38,235 nt of DNA from Kiritimatiellia bacterium. GTDB taxonomy: Bacteria > Verrucomicrobiota > Kiritimatiellia > RFP12 > UBA1067. Numbering within the stretch: position 1 is the first letter of the stretch; each line of letters begins with the position of its first letter. Under the pieces are notes generated by a model. It was not told where the DNA came from, made no database searches, and was given only the letters and a program-made list of their open reading frames with translations. The position numbers and the translations under genes are program-made. Positions 16,501 to 23,986 of the stretch are shown here, piece after piece. The stretch spans positions 1 through 38,235 of the forward strand of contig JAFXST010000017.1 in assembly GCA_017525475.1 (NCBI GenBank), in the 5' to 3' direction.

Positions 16501-16696
16501 CCTCGAGCGGGCGTACGGCACGCTGCTGCCGCTGTTGGCCGACCAGATCGCCGACAAGCAGGACCCGGAGGAGAAGCGTACGCAGGCCGGGCAGGTGATC
16601 AAGTTCGCCGAACAGTACATGCAGCTCTTCCCGGCCGGCAAGTACGCCGCCCCGATCGGCAACGCCATGAACAGCGCCAAGGCCGACCTCAACTAA
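13523..16696 (+). CDS. Large exported TPR-repeat protein
   Basis: The 1057-residue protein starts with a signal peptide (MGNKYLLLAALLAAVAPVWA, cleavage likely after residue 20), followed by a short Ala/Pro/Glu-rich stretch, then helical repeats throughout. Clear tetratricopeptide-like units include AALLQLAQCYDKLGNRDEAK (about 565-585), AYVQQGTIYTALGQLDKSKE (about 731-750), and repeats to the C-terminus, which ends KADLN with no membrane anchor. This predicts a periplasmic scaffold. It is first in the operon, 24 bases before a second exported protein, then ExbB/ExbD. YbgF-like TPR proteins accompany Tol systems, so an analogous coordinating role is inferred; this protein is about four times larger than YbgF. 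The ATG lies nine bases after the -10 with no ribosome site. Confidence 0.88.
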   Translation: MGNKYLLLAALLAAVAPVWAQEAQPAAPAAEPEEPQETAEQKADREAMENEIAFVEALVSYGYPDIAEPVIAETKKKWPQSEAGFFAIEVRGMLSMNKFDEAEKLIASLPDRKGSKYWAARLEVANNYFGRNQKEECMKIYDEFFQTFPKPPKGLEKFYVDAGYAYGQILSQAKNYDKASDVYGKLLPNLTGKNWLSLATEYCDMLMRVAENCTDKEKAKRDQALNTVGNTVDKLIAQSGDNAVLFGRAIGMKAHLEQLKGNIKRANLIIEEFKPELMDIDDQIRESDPEGRLGLLKISPLPEVMYLQAKMLWEEAKKEYANPKRNDDQVKNYMFGERDESGKRDGIGAFNLSLAVYTNFEMSPWAPLAGELAEEVRQFAEEKYEAKIKTKITAEQIARVRAAQFKTAKDKFLAQEFLPAIADYMDVLAKYPELEESVYAVQNVIYSYLDAINDEPNADLKAEYRDNADAIEGYLAERFAGSADNVIMTTAGNAVLACAGKELERGEAERADRLFTWFVVNYRNHVKAPSIAAGKGGEMSKAGRLEDSIRYWRYVEEYYANSQFYSAALLQLAQCYDKLGNRDEAKKYYKAYLPSEKSPANQSVANMQLAQMYQKDGQDMLNGSEEAETEEAKNEAVKKGMVQIIYAIKQFNDLATQAEAGLGDQRLTEAERKTLAELREGSLFLAGQCRGRLGQILKKIGRIELSDKQMAASAEAYDAYLAAYPQGKYAKSAYVQQGTIYTALGQLDKSKEALDRLSRAFPDSEEAKNAKPHLAKSLIEMGMKREGTEIYSEMLRTSGSYTPQQFVSAGEALIEAKSWDLANQAFEKAIQLAGTNYPQTVAKARLGEARSAYKQNSFAEAREALDIFLQDPKMSKMAIAADANFLLVEVAKEQGRHEKDETMRGKYFGAAVGALKKVRTYWAKKPQWEQDQLDLLSGDVLVDRMKAELSMDLKEEAAETRGRAAATFQVFIQAHGVTEEHPFDKMEQGEKDNLERAYGTLLPLLADQIADKQDPEEKRTQAGQVIKFAEQYMQLFPAGKYAAPIGNAMNSAKADLN

Positions 16697-16720
16697 AACA
16701 TTTATCAAGGAGTACCAACA

Positions 16721-17479
16721 ATGCGTAAAAGTCTTTTTGCAATCGCGCTGGCCGCCGCCGCGGCCGAGGCGCTGGCCGTGCAGGGCACCATCGTGACCGA
16801 CGCCACCTCGATGACCGGCGACATCGTGTACCAGCGGCGCACCAACTCGTACGAGGTGTCGTACAAGAAGGGCAACACCATTCTCAAGGCCGAATACCCC
16901 CTGGGCGAAGTGGTGCGGCTCGACATCCCCAAGCCCGCCGGGTTCGACAAGGCGGTGGAGGCGGTCAACAACGGCCAGGGCGCGAGCGCGCTGCCGACGT
17001 TGAACAAGATCGTCAAAGAATACTACATGCTCAACTGGGACAAGACCGCCGGGCGGTATCTGGCGCTCGCCTACGTGGCGGCCGGCCAGGCGCAGCAGGG
17101 GCTGGACGTTTGCCAGGGCATCATCAACGCCGACAAGACCGCGGCCTATACCGGCCCCATCGCCCCGGCCTACTGGACATGCCTCATGAAACTGGGCAAG
17201 ACCGACGTCCTGCAGCGCAACCTCGACAAGGCGGCGAGCTCGGGCGACCGCGCGGCTTCGGCGGCGGCGCTCATCATGCGCGGCGACATGATCATGGACG
17301 CCGGCGGCGACAAGCCCGACAACGTCAAGCAGGCGCTGCGCGACGGTTATCTGAGGGTGGCGCTCATGTACGGCGATTGCCCCGACGAGCGCCGCGAGGC
17401 GCTGCTCAAGGCCGCGGGCTGCTTCGACAAGCTCGGGCAGGCGAGCCGCGCCGAGCGTCTGCGCGCCCAGACCAAGTGA
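16721..17479 (+). CDS. Exported helical-repeat protein
   Basis: The 252-residue product has an N-terminal signal peptide (MRKSLFAIALAAAAAEALA, cleavage around 19). A small beta-rich region follows (about 20-65, QGTIVTDATSMTGDIVYQRR to the EVVRLDIPKP segment), then TPR-like helices with paired aromatic/Ala positions (YLALAYVAAGQAQQGLDVCQ and later repeats). AAGGAG sits before the ATG and the gap to the preceding TPR gene is 24 bases. A periplasmic partner of the large TPR protein and of the ExbB/ExbD motor is likely from position. No specific family recognised. Confidence 0.82.
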   Translation: MRKSLFAIALAAAAAEALAVQGTIVTDATSMTGDIVYQRRTNSYEVSYKKGNTILKAEYPLGEVVRLDIPKPAGFDKAVEAVNNGQGASALPTLNKIVKEYYMLNWDKTAGRYLALAYVAAGQAQQGLDVCQGIINADKTAAYTGPIAPAYWTCLMKLGKTDVLQRNLDKAASSGDRAASAAALIMRGDMIMDAGGDKPDNVKQALRDGYLRVALMYGDCPDERREALLKAAGCFDKLGQASRAERLRAQTK

Positions 17480-17526
17480 TTTAACCCAACCATCTCCTAC
17501 CATATAACCAAAAGGAAAAAACCAAC

Positions 17527-18339
17527 ATGAACAAGATCAAGAAGACACTCATGGCGGCGGCGGTTCTCTTCGGCACCTGCGTCGCACCTATGGCCGCGCT
17601 CCAGAGCTTTGGACAGGAGCTCACCGACGCCTCGGGCAACGCGGTATCGGACAACGCCACGCAGCAGCAGGGCAGCGGCGGCTTCTACGACATCGTCTTC
17701 GGGTCGGGCCTCGTGGGTACGCTCCTGTGGTTCGTGCTCTTCGGCGACGGCGCGTTCGTGATTTACTTCGCCATCGACTCCTCGATCATGATCAAGCCCG
17801 AGAAGCTGATGCCCAAGAAGCTGATGGATCAGGTCCAGGCCGCCATGGCCGAGGGCGATATCGTCAAGGCCATGCAGGCGTGCGAGGCGAGCCCCAGCGC
17901 CATGAGCTCCATCGTGATGGCGGCGTTCCAGCACGTTGAAGAGGGCTTCGACGTGATCCAGGAAGCGGTGACCGCGGCTTCGGATCTCGAGCAGGAGAAG
18001 ATACAGCAGCGCCTCAACTGGATTTCGGTGTGCGGCAACCTCGGCCCGTCCTGCGGTCTATTGGGTACCGTGCAAGGCATGATCCTTACCTTCCAGGCGC
18101 TCGCTTCGGGCGGCGCTGGCGATGCGTCGGCGTTGGCCAACTCCATCGGCCAGGCGCTGTGGACGACCGCCGGCGGTCTGATCGTGTCGATTCCGGCCGT
18201 GACCATCTTCTACGTGCTCCGCAACAAGGCCAACCGTCTGGTGCTCCGCATGACCGCGGTGACGATGGAACTCCTCAACGGCCTGCGCCAGGTGAGCGTG
18301 GAGCCCACCGCCGAGGAACTGGAGCCGGTCGAAGCCTAA
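17527..18339 (+). CDS. ExbB/TolQ/MotA-family proton-channel protein
   Basis: Family members form the inner-membrane pentamer that, with ExbD/TolR, turns proton flow into mechanical work on the envelope. The 270-residue protein begins with a signal-peptide-like hydrophobic stretch (about 7-25), a short Gln/Ser-rich periplasmic segment, TM1 (about 60-82), a cytoplasmic helical domain, TM2 in WISVCGNLGPSCGLLGTVQGMILTF (about 164-188, the conserved GLLGTVxGMI) and TM3 in LWTTAGGLIVSIPAVTIFYVL (about 214-234, with the conserved Thr pair). The extra N-terminal segment is absent from E. coli ExbB. Ribosome site AAGGA. It is directly followed by two ExbD genes. ExbB versus TolQ cannot be separated by sequence alone. 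Confidence 0.92.
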   Translation: MNKIKKTLMAAAVLFGTCVAPMAALQSFGQELTDASGNAVSDNATQQQGSGGFYDIVFGSGLVGTLLWFVLFGDGAFVIYFAIDSSIMIKPEKLMPKKLMDQVQAAMAEGDIVKAMQACEASPSAMSSIVMAAFQHVEEGFDVIQEAVTAASDLEQEKIQQRLNWISVCGNLGPSCGLLGTVQGMILTFQALASGGAGDASALANSIGQALWTTAGGLIVSIPAVTIFYVLRNKANRLVLRMTAVTMELLNGLRQVSVEPTAEELEPVEA

Positions 18340-18363
18340 GGCAACGCCAAGGAAACTCTCAAG

Positions 18364-18852
18364 ATGGCACGAAAGCCACAAGAGAATCCCACGCTCGACA
18401 TGACGCCGATGATCGACGTCGTGTTCGAACTCATCATCTTCTTCGTGGTGACGCTTACCGAAGCGCAGAAGAAGGACGAGTCCATCGAGCTTGAGGATGG
18501 TCAGCATGGCATCATTCTGACCCCCGAAGAACTGCCGCCCACCCACATGATGATCGACATCGGCCTCAGGAAAGACGGCCGGGCGCGCATCTCGATGGGC
18601 GACCGCGACATAACCCCCGACGAAATCGGCCGACGGGTCAAGGAAAAGTTCCGCAAGATCGGGGAATTCCCCGTGATGATCCGCGCGGACTTCGAATGCC
18701 CGCATGGCGCCGTGGCGCAGGTTATGAACGCCTGCACCGCCAACGGAATCTGGAAGATTTCGTTCGTGGCGGTGGGCGAGGACAAGACCTCCAAGCCGGG
18801 CAAGCCCGCCCGCGAACGACTTGAGCGGATCAAGAGAAGGGGAGGTTTCTGA
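18364..18852 (+). CDS. ExbD/TolR-family protein, first copy
   Basis: The 162-residue protein has a short cytoplasmic tail, one membrane helix in TPMIDVVFELIIFFVVT (14-30) with the proton-carrying Asp18, and a periplasmic domain with the ExbD pattern (MMIDIGLRKDGRARISMG, then VMIRADFECPHGAVAQVMNAC). A second acidic residue, Glu22, lies four positions after Asp18, on the same helix face. The C-terminus is longer and more basic than in the second copy (RERLERIKRR). AAGGAAAC precedes the ATG. Its stop overlaps the start of the second ExbD gene by one base. Confidence 0.92.
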   Translation: MARKPQENPTLDMTPMIDVVFELIIFFVVTLTEAQKKDESIELEDGQHGIILTPEELPPTHMMIDIGLRKDGRARISMGDRDITPDEIGRRVKEKFRKIGEFPVMIRADFECPHGAVAQVMNACTANGIWKISFVAVGEDKTSKPGKPARERLERIKRRGGF

Positions 18853-19268
18853 TGGCACGCAAACCTCAAGAGAATCCGGCGCTCGACATGACGCCGATGA
18901 TCGACGTGGTGTTCGAGCTCATCATCTTCTTCGTGGTGACGATCAAGCAGGAGGACCTGTTCTCCAAGCTCAACGCCAACCGCCCGGCCCCGTCGAGCGG
19001 CTCGTCGAGCAGCAACGAATCGGACACCACGGTGAACATCGAGATCACCCGAGGTCTTGGCGGCAGCCCCAACGGCACCATCGTCTACAACCGGCGCACG
19101 GTCAAGCTGGCCGAGCTCAGCAAAAACCTCAAGGAGGTGGCGCTCACCTCCAAGAAGACGCCCATCATCATCAAGTGCGCGGTGGATTCGCCCCACAAGG
19201 CGCTGGTGGACGTGCTGGACGCGTGCTACGGCAACGGGCTGTTCAGCGTAAGTGTCTTCACCATGTAA
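18852..19268 (+). CDS. ExbD/TolR-family protein, second copy
   Basis: The 138-residue protein shares 29 of its first 30 residues with the preceding ExbD (Thr10 there is Ala here), including Asp18 and Glu22, but its periplasmic domain is quite different. After the helix comes a Ser-rich linker (SSGSSSSNES), then NGTIVYNRRTVKLAELSKNL and PIIIKCAVDSPHKALVDVLDAC, the usual ExbD core. GGGGAGG lies just upstream inside the first copy. Two ExbD chains with the same membrane helix but different outer domains suggest a heterodimer inside one ExbB ring, as inference. Confidence 0.92.
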   Translation: MARKPQENPALDMTPMIDVVFELIIFFVVTIKQEDLFSKLNANRPAPSSGSSSSNESDTTVNIEITRGLGGSPNGTIVYNRRTVKLAELSKNLKEVALTSKKTPIIIKCAVDSPHKALVDVLDACYGNGLFSVSVFTM

Positions 19269-19281
19269 GGAGACTTTCGAC

Positions 19282-20718
19282 ATGAGCGAAGAATACGAAG
19301 AATACGAGGAAGGCCAAGAGCTGACTGCCGAGGAGATCTTCGAGCAGCATCAGGCCGAGATCGCCGAGCGTTTCGAGGAAAAAGGCTTCTTCAAGCGCAT
19401 GGGCATACTCTTCGGCGGCATCGGCAAGCCCCACAACACGCGCGAATACAAGCTCGCGATGACCGAGCTGCAGCGGTTGCAGGCGCCGATTCTTGCCATT
19501 CTGCTGCCGACGCTGGGTGTGATCGTGCTGATCGTCCTCACCGCCGTTTCGGCCAAGTCGCGCGATACCATCCAGGTGGAAATCGCCCGCGCGCAGGAGG
19601 CCGAGGACGCTCTCGAGGAGGAGACGCCCGAGGACGAGCCCGAAGAGATCGACATGACGCAGGACATCGACGTGACGGTCGACGTGGCGGTGGACGTGCC
19701 CAACGTCACCACCGAGGTGGCGGCGCAGTCGCCCACCCCGGGCGGCGAGCCCGACACCGTGATGGCCGCCCCCAGCCCCGTGACCATGGCCAACATCAAG
19801 GGTTCGCCCAAGATGCGCGGCCTCGGCGATGGCGACGGCTTCGGCGTGCAGATCAAGGCCGGCAAGGTGCAAGACCTCAACGGCGCGCTGATCGGCATCA
19901 TCATGGATATGAAGACGGCTCCAGATCCTGCGAACCCCAAGGGTAGGGATCTCGGCTACAACGGCTGGGGCAACTTCAAGGAGCGCATGAAAAAGTGCAT
20001 CCAGGGCAACTTCAAGCCGGCGGCGTGTTCGCACATCCGCACCTTGCCCAAGCGCGTGGCCTTGAGCAGCCTCTTCATCCCGGTGTGTCCGGCCGCGAAG
20101 GGCCCGGAAGCGTTCGGTGTGGGCGACCTCGTGGAGCCCAAGGGCTGGGTGGCCTACTACTCGGGCGAAATCACCGCCACCGAGAAGGCGCGCTACCGCT
20201 TCTGGGGGTACTTCGACGACTACATGCTCATCCGCCTCAACGGCAATACGGTGTTCGAATGGAACTGGCCGTGCAACGACCTCCGCTACGCGGGCGCCTG
20301 CACCGACTGGAAACCAAAAGATCCCGAAACGGTCAAGCTCATCGGCAAGTACAAGGCCGCGCAGCACTCCACCGCCATGGCGCCCAGCGACTGGTGGGAG
20401 GTAAAGCCCGGCCAGAAACTCAAGATCGAGATCGCCTGCAGCGAAGTGCCCGGCGGCGCTTGCGGCGGGCTCCTCTGTATCGAGAAGGAGGGAGACAAGT
20501 ACGAGATGAATGCGGGCCAGCCCGTATTCCCGATTTTCTCCACGCGCAAGCTCTCCTTCACCGAGACCGAGCGTTTCGAAAAGGCAAAACCGTCCTACGG
20601 CGGCTTCACCTACAAGATCGGCACCGAGAAGGTTCCGCTTTTCAACTCGCGCAAGCCCACCAAGGAATCGAAGGCCCGCGAAAAGAAAAACCAGGTCGAA
20701 GTCGAGGTCGACATCTAA
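19282..20718 (+). CDS. TonB-position membrane protein with a PA14-like domain
   Basis: The 478-residue protein starts at ATG 19282 (AAGGAG upstream); an in-frame earlier ATG at 19252 lies inside exbD and lacks a ribosome site. Layout: a very acidic cytoplasmic tail (1-68, EEYEEYEEGQ and similar), one membrane helix (about 69-89), an acidic stretch rich in Glu, Asp, Pro and Val (100-160), a Gly-rich segment, and a beta-rich domain (about 285-400) containing WVAYYSGEITATEKARYRFWGYFDDYMLIRLNG split over neighbouring strands, which resembles PA14 carbohydrate-binding domains. Gene order is that of TonB or TolA, but I see no TonB C-terminal domain. The inference is that it transmits force to, or senses, glycans. 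PA14 assignment is moderate. Confidence 0.8.
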   Translation: MSEEYEEYEEGQELTAEEIFEQHQAEIAERFEEKGFFKRMGILFGGIGKPHNTREYKLAMTELQRLQAPILAILLPTLGVIVLIVLTAVSAKSRDTIQVEIARAQEAEDALEEETPEDEPEEIDMTQDIDVTVDVAVDVPNVTTEVAAQSPTPGGEPDTVMAAPSPVTMANIKGSPKMRGLGDGDGFGVQIKAGKVQDLNGALIGIIMDMKTAPDPANPKGRDLGYNGWGNFKERMKKCIQGNFKPAACSHIRTLPKRVALSSLFIPVCPAAKGPEAFGVGDLVEPKGWVAYYSGEITATEKARYRFWGYFDDYMLIRLNGNTVFEWNWPCNDLRYAGACTDWKPKDPETVKLIGKYKAAQHSTAMAPSDWWEVKPGQKLKIEIACSEVPGGACGGLLCIEKEGDKYEMNAGQPVFPIFSTRKLSFTETERFEKAKPSYGGFTYKIGTEKVPLFNSRKPTKESKAREKKNQVEVEVDI

Positions 20719-20724
20719 GCCTTG

Positions 20725-21954
20725 ATGAAGTTCGCGCTTTTCCTGGCTCTCAAATACCTCAGACCGAAGCGCTCTGTCGCTTCGGTCATCACGTGCGTAA
20801 GCGTTTTGGGAGTGATGCTGGGCGTGGCCGCGGTCATCATCGTCCGCTCGGTGATGACCGGCTTCGGCGACACCTGGGAGGAGAAGATCCTCGACTTCAA
20901 GCCCCATATTTCGCTCGTCAGCTGGCAGGGCGGCGCGGCGGTGGCCGGCGAGGACGGCATCGCCAAGGAACTCCGCAGGCTTGACGGCGTAATCTCGGTG
21001 ACGCCCGAGATCGACACCCGCGTGATGCTGGCGTACCGCGGCAGGGTGCTCGCGCCCGTGATCCTCGGCATCGACGCCGACGAGTTCATCCGCGCCTACC
21101 GGGTGGGCGCGCCCAAGGCGGGCGAGTTCGACCTGGACGGCGACAAAGTGGTGCTCGGCGTCCACGCCGCGCGGCAGCTGGGGGTGGAAGTGGGCGATGA
21201 GGTAACCGTCTACAGCCCCAAGACGCTCCTCGCCAAGGACGAGATCTACCTCCCCGTGAAGTGGAAGGTGTCGGGCATCTTCGCGTGCGGCCAGTACCAG
21301 TACGACTCGGGCTATATCGTCGCCTCGCTCGCCAACGTGCGAGAGCTGATGGGCATGGAGCGGGGCGTTTTCGCCATCCACGTCAAGACCGCCGAACCCA
21401 CCGACGAAAAGCGCTTCTCCGCGCTGTGCGCCGAAATCGCCCGCAAGTTCCCCAACCTGCGCCAGATCACCTGGCGCGAGGCGGACAGCGAGCTCTTCAA
21501 CGCGCTCGCGGTCGAAAAAAACATGACGGCACTGCTCCTCTCGCTCATTTCGCTGGTGGCGGTATTCTGCGTAATGAATACGCTCTTGGTGCTGACGGTG
21601 CAGAAGACGCCGGAAGTGGGGCTCTTGAAAGCGCTCGGATTCTCCAAGGGGCAGATCATGAGCGTATTCGTGGTGCACGGCATGATCCAGTGCACGGCGG
21701 GTATCGTGCTCGGGCTCTTGGCCAGCTGGGCGATTCTCGCCAATCTGCAGAATATTGTCGAATATCTCGCCAAGCTCGGGCTGGAGGTGTTCCCCGCCTC
21801 GGTGTACGGGCTCGCCGCGATTCCCCACCGGCTGATCGTGGGCGACATTTTCTGGGTGGCGGCGCTTGTATTCGTGTTCGGACTTCTGGCGTCGCTCATC
21901 CCCGCCATGCTCGCCGCCCTCAAGGACCCCGTAAAAGCTTTGAGCCAACAATGA
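20725..21954 (+). CDS. LolC/LolE-type lipoprotein-releasing ABC transporter permease
   Basis: This is the membrane subunit of an ABC transporter of the FtsX/MacB permease family, most like LolC/LolE, which extract outer-membrane lipoproteins from the inner membrane. The 409-residue protein has TM1 near the start (about 20-45, SVASVITCVSVLGVMLGVAAV), a large periplasmic domain (about 45-265) and three C-terminal helices (around VAVFCVMNTLLVLTV, GIVLGLLASWAILAN and FWVAALVFVFGLLASLIPAM). The ending ALKDPVKALSQQ is typical of the family. I prefer ATG 20725 to the TTG directly before it. Only one permease gene is present, so a homodimer is likely. The stop overlaps the ATPase gene (ATGA). Confidence 0.9.
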   Translation: MKFALFLALKYLRPKRSVASVITCVSVLGVMLGVAAVIIVRSVMTGFGDTWEEKILDFKPHISLVSWQGGAAVAGEDGIAKELRRLDGVISVTPEIDTRVMLAYRGRVLAPVILGIDADEFIRAYRVGAPKAGEFDLDGDKVVLGVHAARQLGVEVGDEVTVYSPKTLLAKDEIYLPVKWKVSGIFACGQYQYDSGYIVASLANVRELMGMERGVFAIHVKTAEPTDEKRFSALCAEIARKFPNLRQITWREADSELFNALAVEKNMTALLLSLISLVAVFCVMNTLLVLTVQKTPEVGLLKALGFSKGQIMSVFVVHGMIQCTAGIVLGLLASWAILANLQNIVEYLAKLGLEVFPASVYGLAAIPHRLIVGDIFWVAALVFVFGLLASLIPAMLAALKDPVKALSQQ

Positions 21955-22583
21955 AAGTGGTACTGGGCACCATCGACATCTCCAAGACCTTCCGCATCCC
22001 CAAGGGGCCGCGCATCGAGGTGTTGAAGGGCGTCAATCTCGCGGTAGCGCCGGGCGAAAAGGTGGCGATCATCGGGCGCTCGGGCGCGGGCAAATCGACG
22101 TTGCTCAATATCTTGGGCGGGCTCGAAAAGCCGACGGGCGGCACGGTGACCAGACCCAAGAACATCGGCTTCGTGTTCCAGGCGTACCATTTGATGCCGG
22201 AACTTACGGTGCTGGAAAACGTGCTCCTGCCGGCCATGGCCAAACGCGCCGGGGGGCTGGTGAGCGTCGAGACGCGCGCGCGGGCCGAGGAACTTCTGGA
22301 GCGCGTGGGCCTCAAAGACCGCATGAATCATTTGCCGGGAGAACTGTCGGGCGGCGAAATGCAGCGCGTGGCCCTCTGCCGCGCGCTCGTGACCAATCCC
22401 GAGCTGGTGCTGGCCGACGAGCCGACCGGCAATCTCGACAAATTGACCGGCGCCGAGATTCTCAAAGTGCTGGGCGATCTTTCGCGCGGGACGCCGGTGG
22501 CGCTCGTCATGGTTACCCACAGCCCCGAGGCGGCCGCCATCTGCGACCGGGTGCTGACGCTCGAAAACGGAGTTCTCCATTGA
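21951..22583 (+). CDS. lolD: LolD-type ABC transporter ATPase
   Basis: The ATPase subunit powers the adjacent LolC/E-type permease. The 210-residue protein has Walker A GRSGAGKST, the Q-loop in GFVFQAYHLMPELTVLENV, the ABC signature LSGGEMQRVALCRAL, Walker B LVLADEPTGNLD and the switch His in VMVTHSPE. The QAYHLMPELT wording and the LADEPTGNLD motif fit the LolD/MacB/FtsE group. Overlapping stop and start codons with the permease gene show a coupled pair. Position right after the ExbB/ExbD genes suggests that lipoprotein export and the force-transducing machine are expressed together. Confidence 0.92.
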   Translation: MKVVLGTIDISKTFRIPKGPRIEVLKGVNLAVAPGEKVAIIGRSGAGKSTLLNILGGLEKPTGGTVTRPKNIGFVFQAYHLMPELTVLENVLLPAMAKRAGGLVSVETRARAEELLERVGLKDRMNHLPGELSGGEMQRVALCRALVTNPELVLADEPTGNLDKLTGAEILKVLGDLSRGTPVALVMVTHSPEAAAICDRVLTLENGVLH

Positions 22584-22608
22584 TTTTTCCGTCAGGATAT
22601 GGTATAAT
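22580..22608 (+). promoter_or_regulatory. Promoter of the phosphomannomutase gene
   Basis: TTGATT (22580-22585), 17-base spacer, TATAAT (22603-22608) in the GGTATAATA context. Unlike the leaderless promoters here, 31 bases separate it from ATG 22640 and the leader carries AGAAAGG as ribosome site. Confidence 0.75.
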
Positions 22609-22639
22609 ACTCGCAACGACAACAGAAAGGTAAACGCCA

Positions 22640-23986
22640 ATGAGCATCTTCAAAGCCTACGACATCAGAGGCATCTACGGCCAGGATCTGGACGAGGCCA
22701 TCTTCTACAAGATCGCCCGCGCCTACGTGCGCTTTGCCAAGGTCAAGAAGGTGGTGGTCGCGCGCGACTGCCGCAAGTCGTCCGACAGTCTCTTTGCCGC
22801 TTTCGCCAAGGGCCTCAACGACGAAGGCGCCGATGTGATCGACGTGGGGCTGGCCTCCACGCCCATGAGCTATTTCGCCAACGCCACGCTCCATGCCGAC
22901 GGCTCGGTGATGATCACCGCCTCGCACAACACCAAGGAGTGGAACGGCTGCAAGCTCTGCCGAGCCAACGCGGTGCCGATTTCGGGCGCCACCGGCATCA
23001 AGGACATCGAGGGGATCGTCATGGCCATGCCCGACAACGAGCCGCCCGCGGGCACGGGTACCGTGACCAAGGTGGACATCTCCGAGGCCTACGGCGAACA
23101 CGTGCGCAAGTTTGCGCATCTCGCCCGGCCGATTCGCGTGGCGATGGACTTCGCCAACGGCATGGGCATCGCCGAGGCGGCGGCGTTCAGGGGGCAGGAC
23201 AAACTGGCGCACGACGATCTATACGGCGAATACGACGGCGACTTCCCCAACCACGACGCCAACCCGCTCCACACCGAGACCTTGAAGGATCTGCAGGCGC
23301 TCATCCGGGCCAATCCCGGCAAGTACGCGTTCGGCGTGGCGTTCGACGGCGATGCCGACCGCGCCGGCTTCGTCGACGAGAAGGGCGACATCATCCCGAT
23401 GGATTTCACCACCGCGCTCATTTCGCAGGACCTGCTCAAGTCCAACCCGGGCGCCGTCTGCTTCTACGATTTGCGTTCCACCAAGATGGCCGAGGAGACG
23501 ATTCTCGCCGCCGGCGGCAAGCCGATGATGTCGCGCGTGGGGCACAGCTTCATCAAGGCGCAGATGCGCGAGAACGATGCCATCTTCGCGGGCGAACTCT
23601 CCGGCCACTACTACTTCAAGGCCAACTCCACGGCGGAGTCGAGTTCCATGGCCACCTACGCGCTCGCGAATATCGTTTCGGCGTCGGACAAGCCGCTTTC
23701 GGAGTTGATCGCCCCCTTGCGCAAATACAGCCAGTCGGGCGAAATCAACACCAAGACGGTTACGCCCCCGGCCGAGATCCTCGCCAAGATCAAGGAACTG
23801 TACGCGGCCAAGGCCAAGGTGTTCGAGCTCGACGGCGTGAGCGTTGACGCGTGGGACACGGAAGGCTACTGGGCGAACGTGCGCATGTCCAACACCGAGC
23901 CGCTCGTCCGCCTCAACCTCGAGGGCAAGACCCCCGCAATCATGGAGCAGAAGCGCGATGAATTTCTGGCAATCATCCGTAGCTAA
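22640..23986 (+). CDS. Phosphomannomutase / phosphoglucomutase
   Basis: The enzyme interconverts hexose 1- and 6-phosphates (mannose and/or glucose), feeding GDP-mannose and glycan synthesis. The 448-residue protein has all four alpha-D-phosphohexomutase domains: AYDIRGIYG at the start, the phosphoserine loop TASHNTKEWNG with Ser95, the magnesium loop DGDADR (about 236-241), the sugar loop GELSGHYYFK and the phosphate loop MSNTEPLVRL near the C-terminus. GELSGH is typical of PMM/PGM of the AlgC type rather than phosphoglucosamine mutase, which has a different sugar loop. The C-terminus overlaps the following lipoprotein gene by 29 bases. Confidence 0.92.
   Translation: MSIFKAYDIRGIYGQDLDEAIFYKIARAYVRFAKVKKVVVARDCRKSSDSLFAAFAKGLNDEGADVIDVGLASTPMSYFANATLHADGSVMITASHNTKEWNGCKLCRANAVPISGATGIKDIEGIVMAMPDNEPPAGTGTVTKVDISEAYGEHVRKFAHLARPIRVAMDFANGMGIAEAAAFRGQDKLAHDDLYGEYDGDFPNHDANPLHTETLKDLQALIRANPGKYAFGVAFDGDADRAGFVDEKGDIIPMDFTTALISQDLLKSNPGAVCFYDLRSTKMAEETILAAGGKPMMSRVGHSFIKAQMRENDAIFAGELSGHYYFKANSTAESSSMATYALANIVSASDKPLSELIAPLRKYSQSGEINTKTVTPPAEILAKIKELYAAKAKVFELDGVSVDAWDTEGYWANVRMSNTEPLVRLNLEGKTPAIMEQKRDEFLAIIRS

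Noticed and set aside
19258-21951. 897-codon minus-strand open frame opposite the PA14 and LolC/E genes
   Set aside because: Composition artefact opposite clear plus-strand genes; sequence rich in His/Arg/Val without domain pattern.
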